A DNA stretch of 33,652 nucleotides from Chara braunii (taxonomy: Eukaryota > Streptophyta > Charophyceae > Charales > Characeae), in the NCBI GenBank assembly GCA_003427395.1, contig BFEA01000029.1, forward strand, positions 827,831-861,482, in the 5' to 3' direction. The translations under genes were made by a program, and so were the position numbers. Shown one piece after another: positions 10,978 through 19,867 of this stretch. A model generated the notes under the pieces. It saw nothing but the letters and a program-made list of their open reading frames with translations. It made no database searches and had not been told where the DNA came from. Each line of letters opens with the position of its first letter. Position 1 is the stretch's first letter.

Positions 10978-12058
10978 TAGATCTCTCGCACACTCAGCAC
11001 TTCCAGCACTTTTTGCACCGTCAGAGGATACTCCCACGAGGACTTTCCTCGATGTATCTGCCGGCGTTTACAGCCAGGCGTGGACCCACCTGACGGCAGT
11101 TACGACCACAAATATATACGTTGAAAAATCCTGTGCAAAGCCTCCACATGACATCCGACATCTCCTCCCCCCCCACCCCCCCCCCCAACCCCCCCCCCCA
11201 AGAAAAAAAACAAACACGAGATCTGGGAGCCTCCGAGAGCAGCGGCATATGATGACTCAGATTTTTGGCCGGTCCTCGTCAGTTCTTTTCCCTTTCTTCG
11301 GCCAGCGCGCACGTCCCTTTCGTCGCTTGTGGCCTCGCCGCACCACTCAACAAAATGTAAGAAGTCCGAAAAAAAAACAAAAAAAAAGTGAAAAGACAAA
11401 GATATGGCGGGTGTTCTACTAAAGGCTACAATACGTCCAGAAGACAAAAAAGGAGATATAGCGAGTGGACATTTCAGCGTTCTACGGCCAGATACATTTT
11501 CATTTTGGACATTTGCTAAATGCGACGACGCCAATCAGGTGCGGCAATCAGGTGCGGCTATCAGGGCCGCGCGTTGAGCGACGGCCTCGTGTGTGCGGAT
11601 GGGCAACGGCCTGGCAATTTATTTATTTATTTATATTTTATTTTTATTTTTTTTCGGGAGGACTTGCAAAATTTGCCGCTGGCCATTCTTTCTTTTTCCC
11701 TTTTTTTTTTTTTGGTGGGGGGGGAACGCTGGCCATTCGTGTGTGCGGGCGGCCAAGGGACGGGAGAAATCTGTGTTGTCTCTTCGCTATACACTAAAAA
11801 AAAAGCATGACTGTGCCAGACTGTTTCGTCGGACGTTCACCGACTCATAAGGAGGTTGAAATGTGTGTGTGTGTGTGTGTGTGTGTGTGTTGTTTGTTTG
11901 TGTGTGTGTGTGTGTGTGTTTGTTTGTGTGGACGTTCACCGACTCATCGGGAGGTTGAAATATGTGTGTGTGTGTGTGTGTGTGTGTGTACAGACACGGT
12001 TCATGTAGCATTTATGAGACAGCACTAGACCAGCACACCAATCGAGCACACCAATAAA
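10978..12058. other. non-coding interval with simple repeats
   Basis: No gene seen. It holds a poly-C tract near 11168-11201, A and T runs, and one unpaired end resembling the TIR family (GGCCTCGCCGCACCACTC near 11332). A matching right end was not found. Confidence 0.4.
11831..11996 (+). repeat. (TG)n microsatellite with duplicated flank
   Basis: Two long TG runs each follow a copy of GGACGTTCACCGACTCAT, at 11831 and again at 11930. The unit of flank plus TG run is therefore duplicated about 99 bases apart. Confidence 0.85.
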
Positions 12059-12894
12059 GGGCCTCGCTGCACTACTCTAGACTCTCGAAATATTTCGAGA
12101 GTTCCGCTAGCATTGTCAGAGAGGCGAGACTCTTGAAATACCCGCCTTGGCTGCACTTACTCTATAACCTATTACACTAGGTGAACTCTCCAAACCCTGG
12201 GCCTCGTCCTACTCTACAGAAGAGCTGCACCACTGTGCTACGGAACAAAGTCTGGCCGCCGGGACAGGAGGTCCACTCTCGAAAAATGAGCCTGTCGGCG
12301 GGCAACTCCCGAGGACACTTGCAAATTCAGTTTTTGCAGGCGGGAGACTTTCGACGTTTTGAGACTTGCGTTATAGTGTGGCTTCTGACAGCTCTCGGTC
12401 GGGTTTCGAGAGTTTCCGGATTGAGAGTAAGGGCCTTGCCACACCAATGTGTCGAAACATCACTAAGTTCGACATATGTCAGGAGATTTTCGACATTCCC
12501 TCCTTCGACAGAAAACCCCTCTTCGCCACACCGCATGTCCAAGTGAAGAACTCACGAGTCGTATGCACAAAAGAGACAAACTGGGGTGAAGATAGGACAA
12601 GCGTTGGTGCACTCTTTTTTTCGACATTCGGGCAAGAATTCTACATCCCATCGGAGGACTGTTGAAAATGTCCAAGTTGCAGGCCTGAAGTGGAAACGAG
12701 CCCGTCTCGAGAGGAGGTGTGGAAACCCTTTCCCTGACAGCTCCTGAATTTTTTTTGCATCTCGGATTTTGACATGCTGTGTGGCGAGGAGAAAATGTCA
12801 AAAAATCAGTTTTGACATTGGTGTGGCGAGGCCCTAAGTGCAGCGATGACCCACTCTCGAAAATTCGAGAGTCTAGAGTAGTGCAGCGAGGCCC
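12059..12894. mobile_element. TIR element C (non-autonomous DNA transposon)
   Basis: The first 31 bases of both ends match perfectly as inverted repeats: GGGCCTCGCTGCACTACT followed by CTAGACTCTCGAA. Just inside, each end has a palindrome of the form CTCTCGAA...TTCGAGAG. The flanking triplets are AAA (12056-12058) and ACA (12895-12897), a possible 3-bp target duplication with one change. The element is 836 bp, contains element D, and has no transposase frame. Confidence 0.8.
12431..12834. mobile_element. TIR element D, nested inside element C
   Basis: The left end is GGGCCTTGCCACACCAATGT and the right end, reverse complemented, is GGGCCTCGCCACACCAATGT, a single mismatch over 20. The target duplication is TAA at 12428-12430 and 12835-12837. 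The element is 404 bp. A further inverted pair lies within it: TCGCCACACCGCATGTC near 12523 against GACATGCTGTGTGGCGA near 12772. No coding sequence is visible. Confidence 0.82.
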
Positions 12895-12938
12895 ACAGAC
12901 AGGTTCAAAAGAGAAGAGAAGAAGAAAAAAAAGGAGAC

Positions 12939-13010
12939 AACGACGACGACGACGACGACGACGACGAAGAAGAAGAAGAAGAAGAAGAAGAAGAAGAAGA
13001 AGAAGAAGGG
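12939..13010 (+). repeat. (GAC)n-(GAA)n trinucleotide microsatellite
   Basis: About nine ACG/GAC units are followed by about sixteen GAA units. Long arginine or serine runs in overlapping frames are artefacts of this repeat. Confidence 0.95.
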
Positions 13011-13083
13011 AAGAGGAGGAGAACGTAGAGGAATTTGATGAAATCCCGGACAGTGTGGACACTACTGTGCTCGAGAAAATTCC

Positions 13084-13268
13084 ATGACCAGGTAAAACCG
13101 GTATGGTGATCTGCCGGACCTGTTTCTGTTTTTTTTTTTTTTTTTTTTTTTTTGGGAAAGCATTTAACTTTTATTGCAAAATTCACACCGGGACCTCAAA
13201 ATTCATAGAAAATTGCATGACCACTGACCAGGTAAAACCTGTATAATGGTGATCTACCGGACTGGTTT
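13084..13268 (+). repeat. diverged direct repeat pair
   Basis: TGACCAGGTAAAACC followed by GGTGATCTRCCGGAC occurs at about 13084-13129 and again at 13219-13268. A poly-T tract (13130-13153) lies between them. Confidence 0.7.
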
Positions 13269-13460
13269 CTACTGGCCGCCAGCCAGGAACTCCCTTAGTC
13301 CGTATTTAGGACCATGTTCTATCTCTACTTTTTATCTTGCACTTAAGTTGTCTACTCCTATTGTTTTTTAGGGGTTGTATTTGATTGCAACTGTAGCAAA
13401 GGCGGGGCCCGGGTCCCCACAACTCAACCCGGAATAGTATCCTCTGGCAGCATTAGCCAG

Positions 13461-13520
13461 TTTCGCTTTTGACGGGACCAATGGGACCCGTTTCGCTTTT
13501 GACGGGACCAATGGGACCCG
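13461..13520 (+). repeat. perfect 30-bp tandem duplication
   Basis: A 30-base unit starting TTTCGCTTTTGACGGGACCA is present twice without any difference, at 13461-13490 and 13491-13520. Identity suggests a recent slip. Confidence 0.95.
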
Positions 13521-13569
13521 GAACATGTTCAACTTGAAGAATTGAAGTCCTGAGCTGAGCCTACACCTA

Positions 13570-13674
13570 CGGTCTTCCCCCGAACATAACGCACCCTAAA
13601 AATGAATGCATACAAGCTATAATTCCGGCCAGAGACAGCCAAAGTAAGGGTGCGTTGTGTTCGGGGGAAGACGG
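13570..13674. repeat. inverted repeat of Tourist-like ends, inside-out
   Basis: CTTCCCCCGAACATAACGCACCC ends at 13596 and is followed by TAA. After about 45 bases, TAA is followed by GGGTGCGTTGTG and TCGGGGGAAG from 13648. The arms are reverse complements with one mismatch or so. GGGTGCGTT resembles Tourist MITE ends and TAA is a usual target site, but the ends face each other from outside, as if two elements flanked a short spacer. Confidence 0.6.
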
Positions 13675-14145
13675 TAGTCTGATTATCCTAACGGAAAGGG
13701 GTACTGTGTTGCTTTGGTCTTATCTTAACTAGGGGAGGTAGCAAAGGATGAGGTGAGGAGAGCCAAGAATAGACAGGTGAAGATTGTGGGGGAGGGGGAA
13801 AGGAAGTACTCCTATTGTTTCACCATCCTGGAAACCTAGGTCCCATTAGCCAAGAATGCCTAGGTCCCATTAGCAAAGACGATTAGATTTAGCTCCTGAA
13901 TCTGGAAGTGTTCTACGCAGAGAAACGCTGTTCAATCTCGAATTTCTGCCCTTTCCCAGGAACACGTCTAGATTCCGCCGTTCAATCCAATCCATGTTGC
14001 TAGTGGGACCCCGCCCCAGAGGTCTGAGTCTCAATTCACCACAGTGACTATCAGTCTGCAATTCGAGAGGTAGTCCTCTCAGTCAAAGAAATTACCACAG
14101 TGGCTCCAGTAGTCAGAATATCAGAATCTCGTATTTGCAGGTACA

Positions 14146-14581
14146 GGGGCTCGCCACAGTGCCACAGCCTTTCGGATGAACAAGGCATTTTGCGAAATAT
14201 GTTGTCAGTCTTCATCTGGAAGTCTTAGACTGGAGGCCTTAGGCTGCTCGTCAAAAGAACCCCCCCCGCCTTGCCACACCAGTATTTCGAAACACTGCTC
14301 GTTATGCACATTCTCATAGCCCCCCCATTGTATATTTCTCTTTTTGTTGCAATAGCCTAATACCCTATTTTGAGAGGGCCCTTTCCACAAGATTGCTCGC
14401 AGGCTTTTGGAGAAAGGGTTGTGCCCGGCAGGAGGATCTTGCCCCTTCAGAACGCCTTTCGAGGCCGAACTCCCTGACACGTTGCAAAACTTTTTCAAGG
14501 GCAAGTGTGTCCAGAGCCTGTGGCGAAGACGGGGGGTCGATTTTCAACCTTTGGAAAGCCTTAGGCCGTGTGGCGAGCCCC
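14146..14581. mobile_element. TIR element E (non-autonomous DNA transposon)
   Basis: The left end is GGGGCTCGCCACAG and the right end, reverse complemented, is GGGGCTCGCCACAC. The flanking triplets are ACA (14143-14145) and ATA (14582-14584), a possible target duplication with one change. Inside, near 14265, GCCTTGCCACACCAGT closely resembles the left end of element D. The element is 436 bp and non-coding. Confidence 0.6.
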
Positions 14582-14861
14582 ATAAACTACTCCATTTGTT
14601 TCCCAGCGCGGCCGCAAAAAAATAGGCACATGTCACAAGTTGAAATCTGACGTCCTTGTTGTAAACCAAGCCTCAGGGTCTGTAGAGTCCAAAAATAGGG
14701 AATGTGGGTCTGTAAATCCAAGCCTTGGGGTCTGGAAATCCACAAAATAGAAATGTGTGGCCGGTCGTTCTTTTTTCTTTTCAAAGATACGACCGGGAAC
14801 AAATCCAGCATGCAAACATAACTAGGGTGATGGCTGGCCACACAGCAAGCCAGCGCATTCC

Positions 14862-15321
14862 TGTGACGCCCAACCTCACGCCCAGCGCGACTTCCTGATC
14901 GGAGTGGGGTGTGGGCCTAGAAGTGCGAAAAGGGGGTGTGCCAAGGATTTTAGGGAAAGTGGGGGTGGAGTCCCAGGTCAGAACTGAGATCTCCTGTGGC
15001 AGAGTTTTTCGGGGGCACGGGTGCAATTTGGCAGAGAGGGCGGACGGCTTCTGCTCATAAGGCAGATGGCATGCGCATGTCGTTTAAGGCCGCTCGATCC
15101 GTCTGTTTTGGTGACGGCGATTCATCGAAAGGTCCATTCGGGGTGGGTGTGATCCTGATGAGTCGGGGCGCCGGTTCTCGCCACGTGGCGCCGGTCGTCG
15201 CGCGTTCAGGTTGGGCCCTCGGGTTGCCGGGGCTCTCTGGTTCCCGCGTCGTCGGCAATTTCTGCAGGGCGTGCGGGGCCAGTATGGGGCTATGGCGTTC
15301 CACGGGACGAAGACGGAAGGG
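14862..15321 (-). mobile_element. partial, older LTR copy next to the 3' LTR
   Basis: It starts TGTGACGCCCAACCTCACGC exactly as the 3' LTR does at 15322, and can be followed along it to GACGGAAGGG. There it breaks off and the full LTR copy begins at once. It is visibly more diverged than the other two copies. It is probably the remnant of a related older insertion, or a truncated tandem duplication. Confidence 0.75.
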
Positions 15322-16257
15322 TGTGACGCCCAACCTCACGCCCAGCGCGACTTCCTGATCGGAGTAGGATGTGGGCCTGAAAGTGCGAAAAGGGGTGTGC
15401 CAAGGATTGTTGGGAAAGTCGGGGTGGAGTCCCAGGTCAGAACTGAGATCTCCTGTGGCAGAGGTTTTCGGGGGCACGAGCGCAATTTGGCGGAGAGGGC
15501 GGACCGCCTCTGGTCATAAGGCAGATGGCATGCGTGGGTCACTCGAGGCCGTGCGAGCCATTGGTTCCGAGGACGGCAGTTTGCGGGAAGGTCCCTCCGG
15601 GGTGGGTGGGGTTCCGATGAGTCAGGCCGTCGGAGGTTGCCACGTGGTGCCGGTCGTCGCGCGTTTGGGTTAGGCGTCCGGAATTCCGGGGTCCTCTGAT
15701 CGGAGTCGTCGGCAATTTCCACAGGGTGTACTGGGCCAGTATGGGGCTATGGCCTTCCACGGGACGACGTTGAGTTGGTGATACAGAAGAAGAAGACGGA
15801 AGGGAGGGAAGCTGGTGGAGATAACGACGAATCCGGGGTGGGTGAAGTAGTGGGTGTGGTCCTAGGTGGGGAAATCAGAGCATCGAGGGTCGCTGGTGGT
15901 GGCGCAGTGAAACTCCCTAGGACACAGTCGATTCTCGGTTAGGCAAGGATATCTTTGTCGGAGGATTTCATCTATCCAAGGGGTGAAGTAGTCCGGGTTG
16001 TACAACAACGACTCCGAGCTCTCTGAGCGTGTCATTATGTCATCGCAGAGCTACGAGACGCCTAAGGGCGGATCTGTGCCGATTGCGATCACCGAGTGCG
16101 AGCACGTGCAGGCTGCATGAATCAAGTCGCGCTTACGCGTGTTCACACGAGATGACTGCCATGTCGCAGACCCCGGATGGCCGTATCCAACCAGACGTTA
16201 TTTCTACAATCGATAGTCCTTTTTGGATTTGACGAATCAACGCACGGGGGCACGTGT
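15322..16257 (-). repeat. 3' LTR of the Ty3/gypsy element
   Basis: It aligns along its length with 25864-26776 with scattered substitutions and small indels, including about 17 bases missing from the other copy near 26128. It begins TGTGACGCC on the plus strand, giving a CA end in element orientation. The shared part stops at CACGTGT (16251-16257). The true outer boundary may lie further right: either at ...TACACA (16286), which would mirror the TGTG start, or next to the purine tract at 16702-16727. Confidence 0.75.
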
Positions 16258-16701
16258 AAATGCGCAGATCAGGTCGCATTTACACACGTCCTTGCGCGGC
16301 GTTCGCTAGGCAAGACATTCAACTGTCTAATCACTCCGTGATGGAAGATGCAACAATCATAACAGCTCAATCAAAAGATAAGCAAAAATGAGAACAGGAT
16401 TACCGATTGCACAAAATTCCTAGCCTACTCATGAGTGCATTACAGACAGTAAACAAGGGCAAACGCAAGGATCCGATAGGAAAACAAGCAACCAAACATG
16501 ACATCCATTCATTCATTCATACATTCACACACCATATCTGAGATGGGAAATCGCAAGGACAAAGGTGAGCGAAAAACCAAATCCAGATTTCGAGAAACAG
16601 AAAACGGGTAAATCACCCGGAGCCGAAATCAAAATTTATATACACGAGACAAGAGGGAGAAAAGATAAAAGAAACAGCAAATTCGCGTCCATCAACCTCA
16701 A

Positions 16702-16727
16702 CTCCCTCTTCCTCTCTCTCCTTCTCC
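16702..16727 (-). promoter_or_regulatory. candidate polypurine tract
   Basis: An uninterrupted run of pyrimidines on the plus strand is 26 purines on the element strand. It is followed, in element direction, by TTGAGGTTGATGG. A polypurine tract next to a TG is the expected primer for plus-strand DNA synthesis at the 3' LTR edge. If right, the LTR would be about 1.38 kb and the 5' copy would be truncated. Position is the only support. Confidence 0.35.
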
Positions 16728-18212
16728 GATGCGGACAGTCCGTCGTCGTGCACCAACCCACGAAGTCGTCACCCCGCTTAGTCCTCCCCCACCCGTCAGG
16801 TTCGCCCGCGCCCACAGTCCGTCGTGGCCCGCGTCAACCCCGCGCGTTTGGCACCAGGTAGTCGGGTCGCCCGACTCCTGCTCGACTCACCTCTTACTTC
16901 GCTCGTGTGGTGACCCTCTCTGATCGCGCAACCCCGAGCTTCCAACAGCTGGTTAAGAGAGTTAACTAATCGCGCAGCCGGAATTTATAGCGTGCATGCA
17001 TGCACGAAGAACACAAAATTACAAGGACTTAGAAAAAATATTAGAGAGGGAGCGCCTGCGTTCTGTATGAGCGGCCCGAGGCGTGGGGGACATAACCGCT
17101 CTCCACGCTTCGATCCGATCATGCAGACTGCGGCTACCAAAAGTTTAACGCAGCAAAAGAAAGAGAAGAAGGGCGGGAAAGACGAAGCACAAGAAGGAAG
17201 ATACAGTTACAATGGCGCCAACCCAAAATTACAGTTACACACCCGATTAAAGGCGCCGACTAACCAGAATTCCATTGCAGCCGCATAAAGAAGCGCGTAA
17301 GCAAAAGGCGCCGCGCGGCAAAAGAAAGTCCTAATTACAAAAATTCCTAAATTCCTATCTAATGCGAAAAAGCAAAAAACACAAGTTCCGAAAAGAAAGT
17401 CCGAATTTCCGAGAGCCATCGGGGCTCGACAAAATTCGAAAAGGAATTCAAAAAGAAAACTCAAAAAGAACGAAGCGAATTCCAGCGCGATGTCCATGCC
17501 CAAATTCCAAAACCGAACAACAGAAACGACGTCAACAGTTATTAATCGCGCGCATGACAGCGCGCCAACCATTCAACCGACCAATCAATCACCCGTCCCG
17601 GGACACGCCCAGTCAACCCCACCATCGTAAAAGGAGACGACGAAAAGGACGAAGAAGCGAGGGTACTGATGCAATTTCCCACCGATCCCGATCTCCCGTA
17701 ATTGGCCCAACCTTCCCAGCTTAGTACCCTTCATTGCAATCGCACAGAAAGTCGCGCGCTACAGAAAGTGGTTCGTCACATATGTGAATAGCAAGCTCCT
17801 GCTTGCTTGTTGACACATGTCGATTTCTCTAATCGATCAACACGCGGAGCTCTTCTCTCTATGCCACTTACCGTTCGAATGAGTGTGGACGTCGTCCATC
17901 GTGGCAACACAACTTTACTACTAATTCCTCAGGGAGGGCCATTGACAATCCAAGGAGGGGATTACACGTGTCGTTGTCATGACGCGTGCCCATCAGTCCT
18001 ACATCAGCGAGCGCCAGGGAGGGGAAAAGGGAGACGGTACATGGAGGGATGGCGAAAGGGAGGGTTGATAGGTAGCTGGGGAAGGCCAGTGTGAGGGAAG
18101 GACGCGAGGTAATCGGGGTAGAGGGTGGTAAAGGTTCGGAAAAGGGCCGCGCGAAAGTGATCGTGGTTCTTGCATGCGGGGATAATCCCCGTAATCATGC
18201 AGTATACCTCGA
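16728..18212. other. element interval without a recognisable gene
   Basis: This is probably the 3' untranslated part of the LTR element, between ORF3b and the 3' LTR. A minus-strand frame at 17207-17572 is rich in Phe and Leu but arises from A-rich plus-strand DNA with many GAAAA units, and no env-like feature is clear. Confidence 0.4.
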
Positions 18213-19388
18213 TTATATTGTGCTCTCGCCACGCGACACTAAGGAAAAGGATATGGAGGCAGAAGACAGGGAGGACGCATCGGGTGGAAGGGTGGGGATG
18301 AACAGGGACAGCGAGGCGGGTAGTGTAGAAAAAGCGGAAGGTATCGATGGGGAAGGGATTGTCGGGGAAGGTGACGCGAGTGGTAATTTGGCGGAAAAAG
18401 AGGTGGTCAAGGGGACGGCGGGATAATGACCGGGGGCAGCTGGGTTCCCATCCTCGGGCTTAGGTGGCTCCGGATCTTGGGCCGGATCGTCGGTGCGCGG
18501 CTGGCCGGCTGCGCTCGCGAATTCCAACTGTCGCTTCCCGACCACGATCTTTTCCCTCTTCTGCGTCTGGGCCTGCGCCCGAGCCTCGTCACGCACTTCC
18601 TCCTCGAATCCTTCCCACTCCGACTCTTCCAGCTCCTCCTGATCTTTTTCTTCTTCTTCGTCGCCTTGTTCTTCTTCCTCCTCCTCCTCACTTTGCTCCC
18701 CTTCGCTGTGCTCACTGTAACTCCCCTCTTCGGGAGTTTCTTCCTCGTCGTCCTCTTCTTCGGCTTCTTCTTCTTCTTCCGAGCTTTCTTCTTCCGCTTC
18801 AATCTCTACCTCCTCGTTCTCGGAAGCCGTCCGATCTTGAAAGAAGGCGAGGTCGACTATCTCGTGCGGGTCCAGATAACCGCGCTGTGATGGTGGGTTG
18901 CGGACGCTTCCCCGTTCCTCCAAGCACGCCGACCACTGAAGATATGGCGCCAAGGTCTGTTTGAGAACGTACGGGACTGGGCTGTCGTCGCTCTGCGAGA
19001 CGATCTCAAGTGGGAGATCGTCGGCCAGCTGCGCAAGGGGGAACGTTAGCTCCTGTGCGATCAGTTCGAGATGATCGGACCGCACCGATCCGAAGAGGAA
19101 TCCGAGTAGATCTCCCTCCACTCCCGTTCGCCACGCCTGGATGATAAGCAACTCAAGGTACTCAGCCCACTGGCGGTGATCCTCATGCCGCGTCCACGTG
19201 ACTCTTACTCTGACCAGACACACCGACATTTCTACGAAGTGTTCTCGCCAACGCCTCCACTGCTGGGGATCGAGGAGGGGGACAGCGAGTGATTCAAGAC
19301 AAAAGGAGAGGTCTGGATGGACTCCGGACTGCCAGAAGGTGGGAAAGAAAGAGGGGAGGTCGAAAGTGGAGATTGGGGATGGGTTCAT
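18213..19388 (-). CDS. ORF3b of the LTR element: acidic protein, family unknown
   Basis: An intact 391-codon frame starts with ATG at 19386-19388 and ends with TAA at 18213. Residues 1-185 look globular, with many Trp and Leu (for example DPQQWRRWREHFVE near 40-53 and a Leu-rich helix at 78-86). Residues 189-269 are extremely acidic, mostly Glu with Ser and Asp. Residues 276-391 are Pro/Ser/Ala-rich and likely disordered. There is no signal peptide or clear membrane segment, so it is not an obvious envelope protein. Its start codon overlaps the ORF3a stop in the sequence ATGA. I do not recognise the family. The acidic middle could bind basic proteins such as histones, but that is a guess. It is unusual that it stays open while pol is riddled with stops. 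Confidence 0.7.
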   Translation of the reverse strand: MNPSPISTFDLPSFFPTFWQSGVHPDLSFCLESLAVPLLDPQQWRRWREHFVEMSVCLVRVRVTWTRHEDHRQWAEYLELLIIQAWRTGVEGDLLGFLFGSVRSDHLELIAQELTFPLAQLADDLPLEIVSQSDDSPVPYVLKQTLAPYLQWSACLEERGSVRNPPSQRGYLDPHEIVDLAFFQDRTASENEEVEIEAEEESSEEEEEAEEEDDEEETPEEGSYSEHSEGEQSEEEEEEEQGDEEEEKDQEELEESEWEGFEEEVRDEARAQAQTQKREKIVVGKRQLEFASAAGQPRTDDPAQDPEPPKPEDGNPAAPGHYPAVPLTTSFSAKLPLASPSPTIPSPSIPSAFSTLPASLSLFIPTLPPDASSLSSASISFSLVSRGESTI

Positions 19389-19867
19389 TGAGGACGGGGG
19401 AAGGGGATGAGTTCAGGGAGCTCCACCGCCGGCTCGTGCTGGAAACCTCGGATCCCATCGAGGTCGACGCCGTCCGTGGGAAAAAGATTATCGTCGTGGG
19501 GCGTGAGCCAGCGATTCCACTCTGACGCCAACTGCTGCGCCCACAGCAAAAGCGTTGTCTTGATAGTCGTATGCCGCAGCGGGCTGATGGTGCTGATGTC
19601 GCCACTGAAGGCGACCACTGTAGACACGTGGCTGATTCCAGGAGCCGATTGCCGATGAACTGCTACCGCCTCCGCCAAAACAACCGCCCGGGGACTGCCT
19701 GCAAATCGAAACTCAGCGGCTGCTTACACTCCCTGGGTACAGAAGAATTGCGCAAGTCGCCGAAGGTCCGGGTTGAGCCACGAATGATGAACTTGTTGGA
19801 TCGCCGAGATGTAACACCGCGGCACCAACAGAGGATCGCCGAGAGCTCGCTCCGTAAGAAAACTCAT
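19385..19867 (-). pseudogene. ORF3a of the LTR element, one internal stop
   Basis: The frame starts with ATG at 19865-19867, where ATGA also holds the integrase stop, and ends with TGA at 19385-19387, where a second ATGA gives the ORF3b start. The product would be about 160 residues. The first 47 (MSFLTERALGDPLL to FCTQGV) are followed by a TAA at 19724-19726, and the frame then continues open to the end. The second part contains LLLWAQQLASEWNRWLT near 19500. There are several Trp and Leu, no zinc motif, no membrane segment. I do not recognise the family. The internal TAA is probably a mutation because both sides read as one protein, but two separate ORFs cannot be excluded. Confidence 0.55.

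Noticed and set aside
11332-11350. GGCCTCGCCGCACCACTC, an end like the TIR family
   Set aside because: No inverted partner or target duplication was found, so it is recorded only as an orphan end.
12463-13186. Arg-, Ser- or Leu-run frames on both strands
   Set aside because: They are translations of the GAC/GAA microsatellite and a poly-T tract.
17207-17572. Phe/Leu-rich minus-strand frame in the LTR element, considered as an env-like protein
   Set aside because: The composition comes from A-rich plus-strand DNA. There is no signal peptide, cysteine pattern or cleavage site, and it lies far from the coupled ORFs.
18407-18964. Plus-strand and alternative minus-strand frames over ORF3b
   Set aside because: They are shadows of the Glu-rich coding sequence (TTC/CTT or AAG runs).
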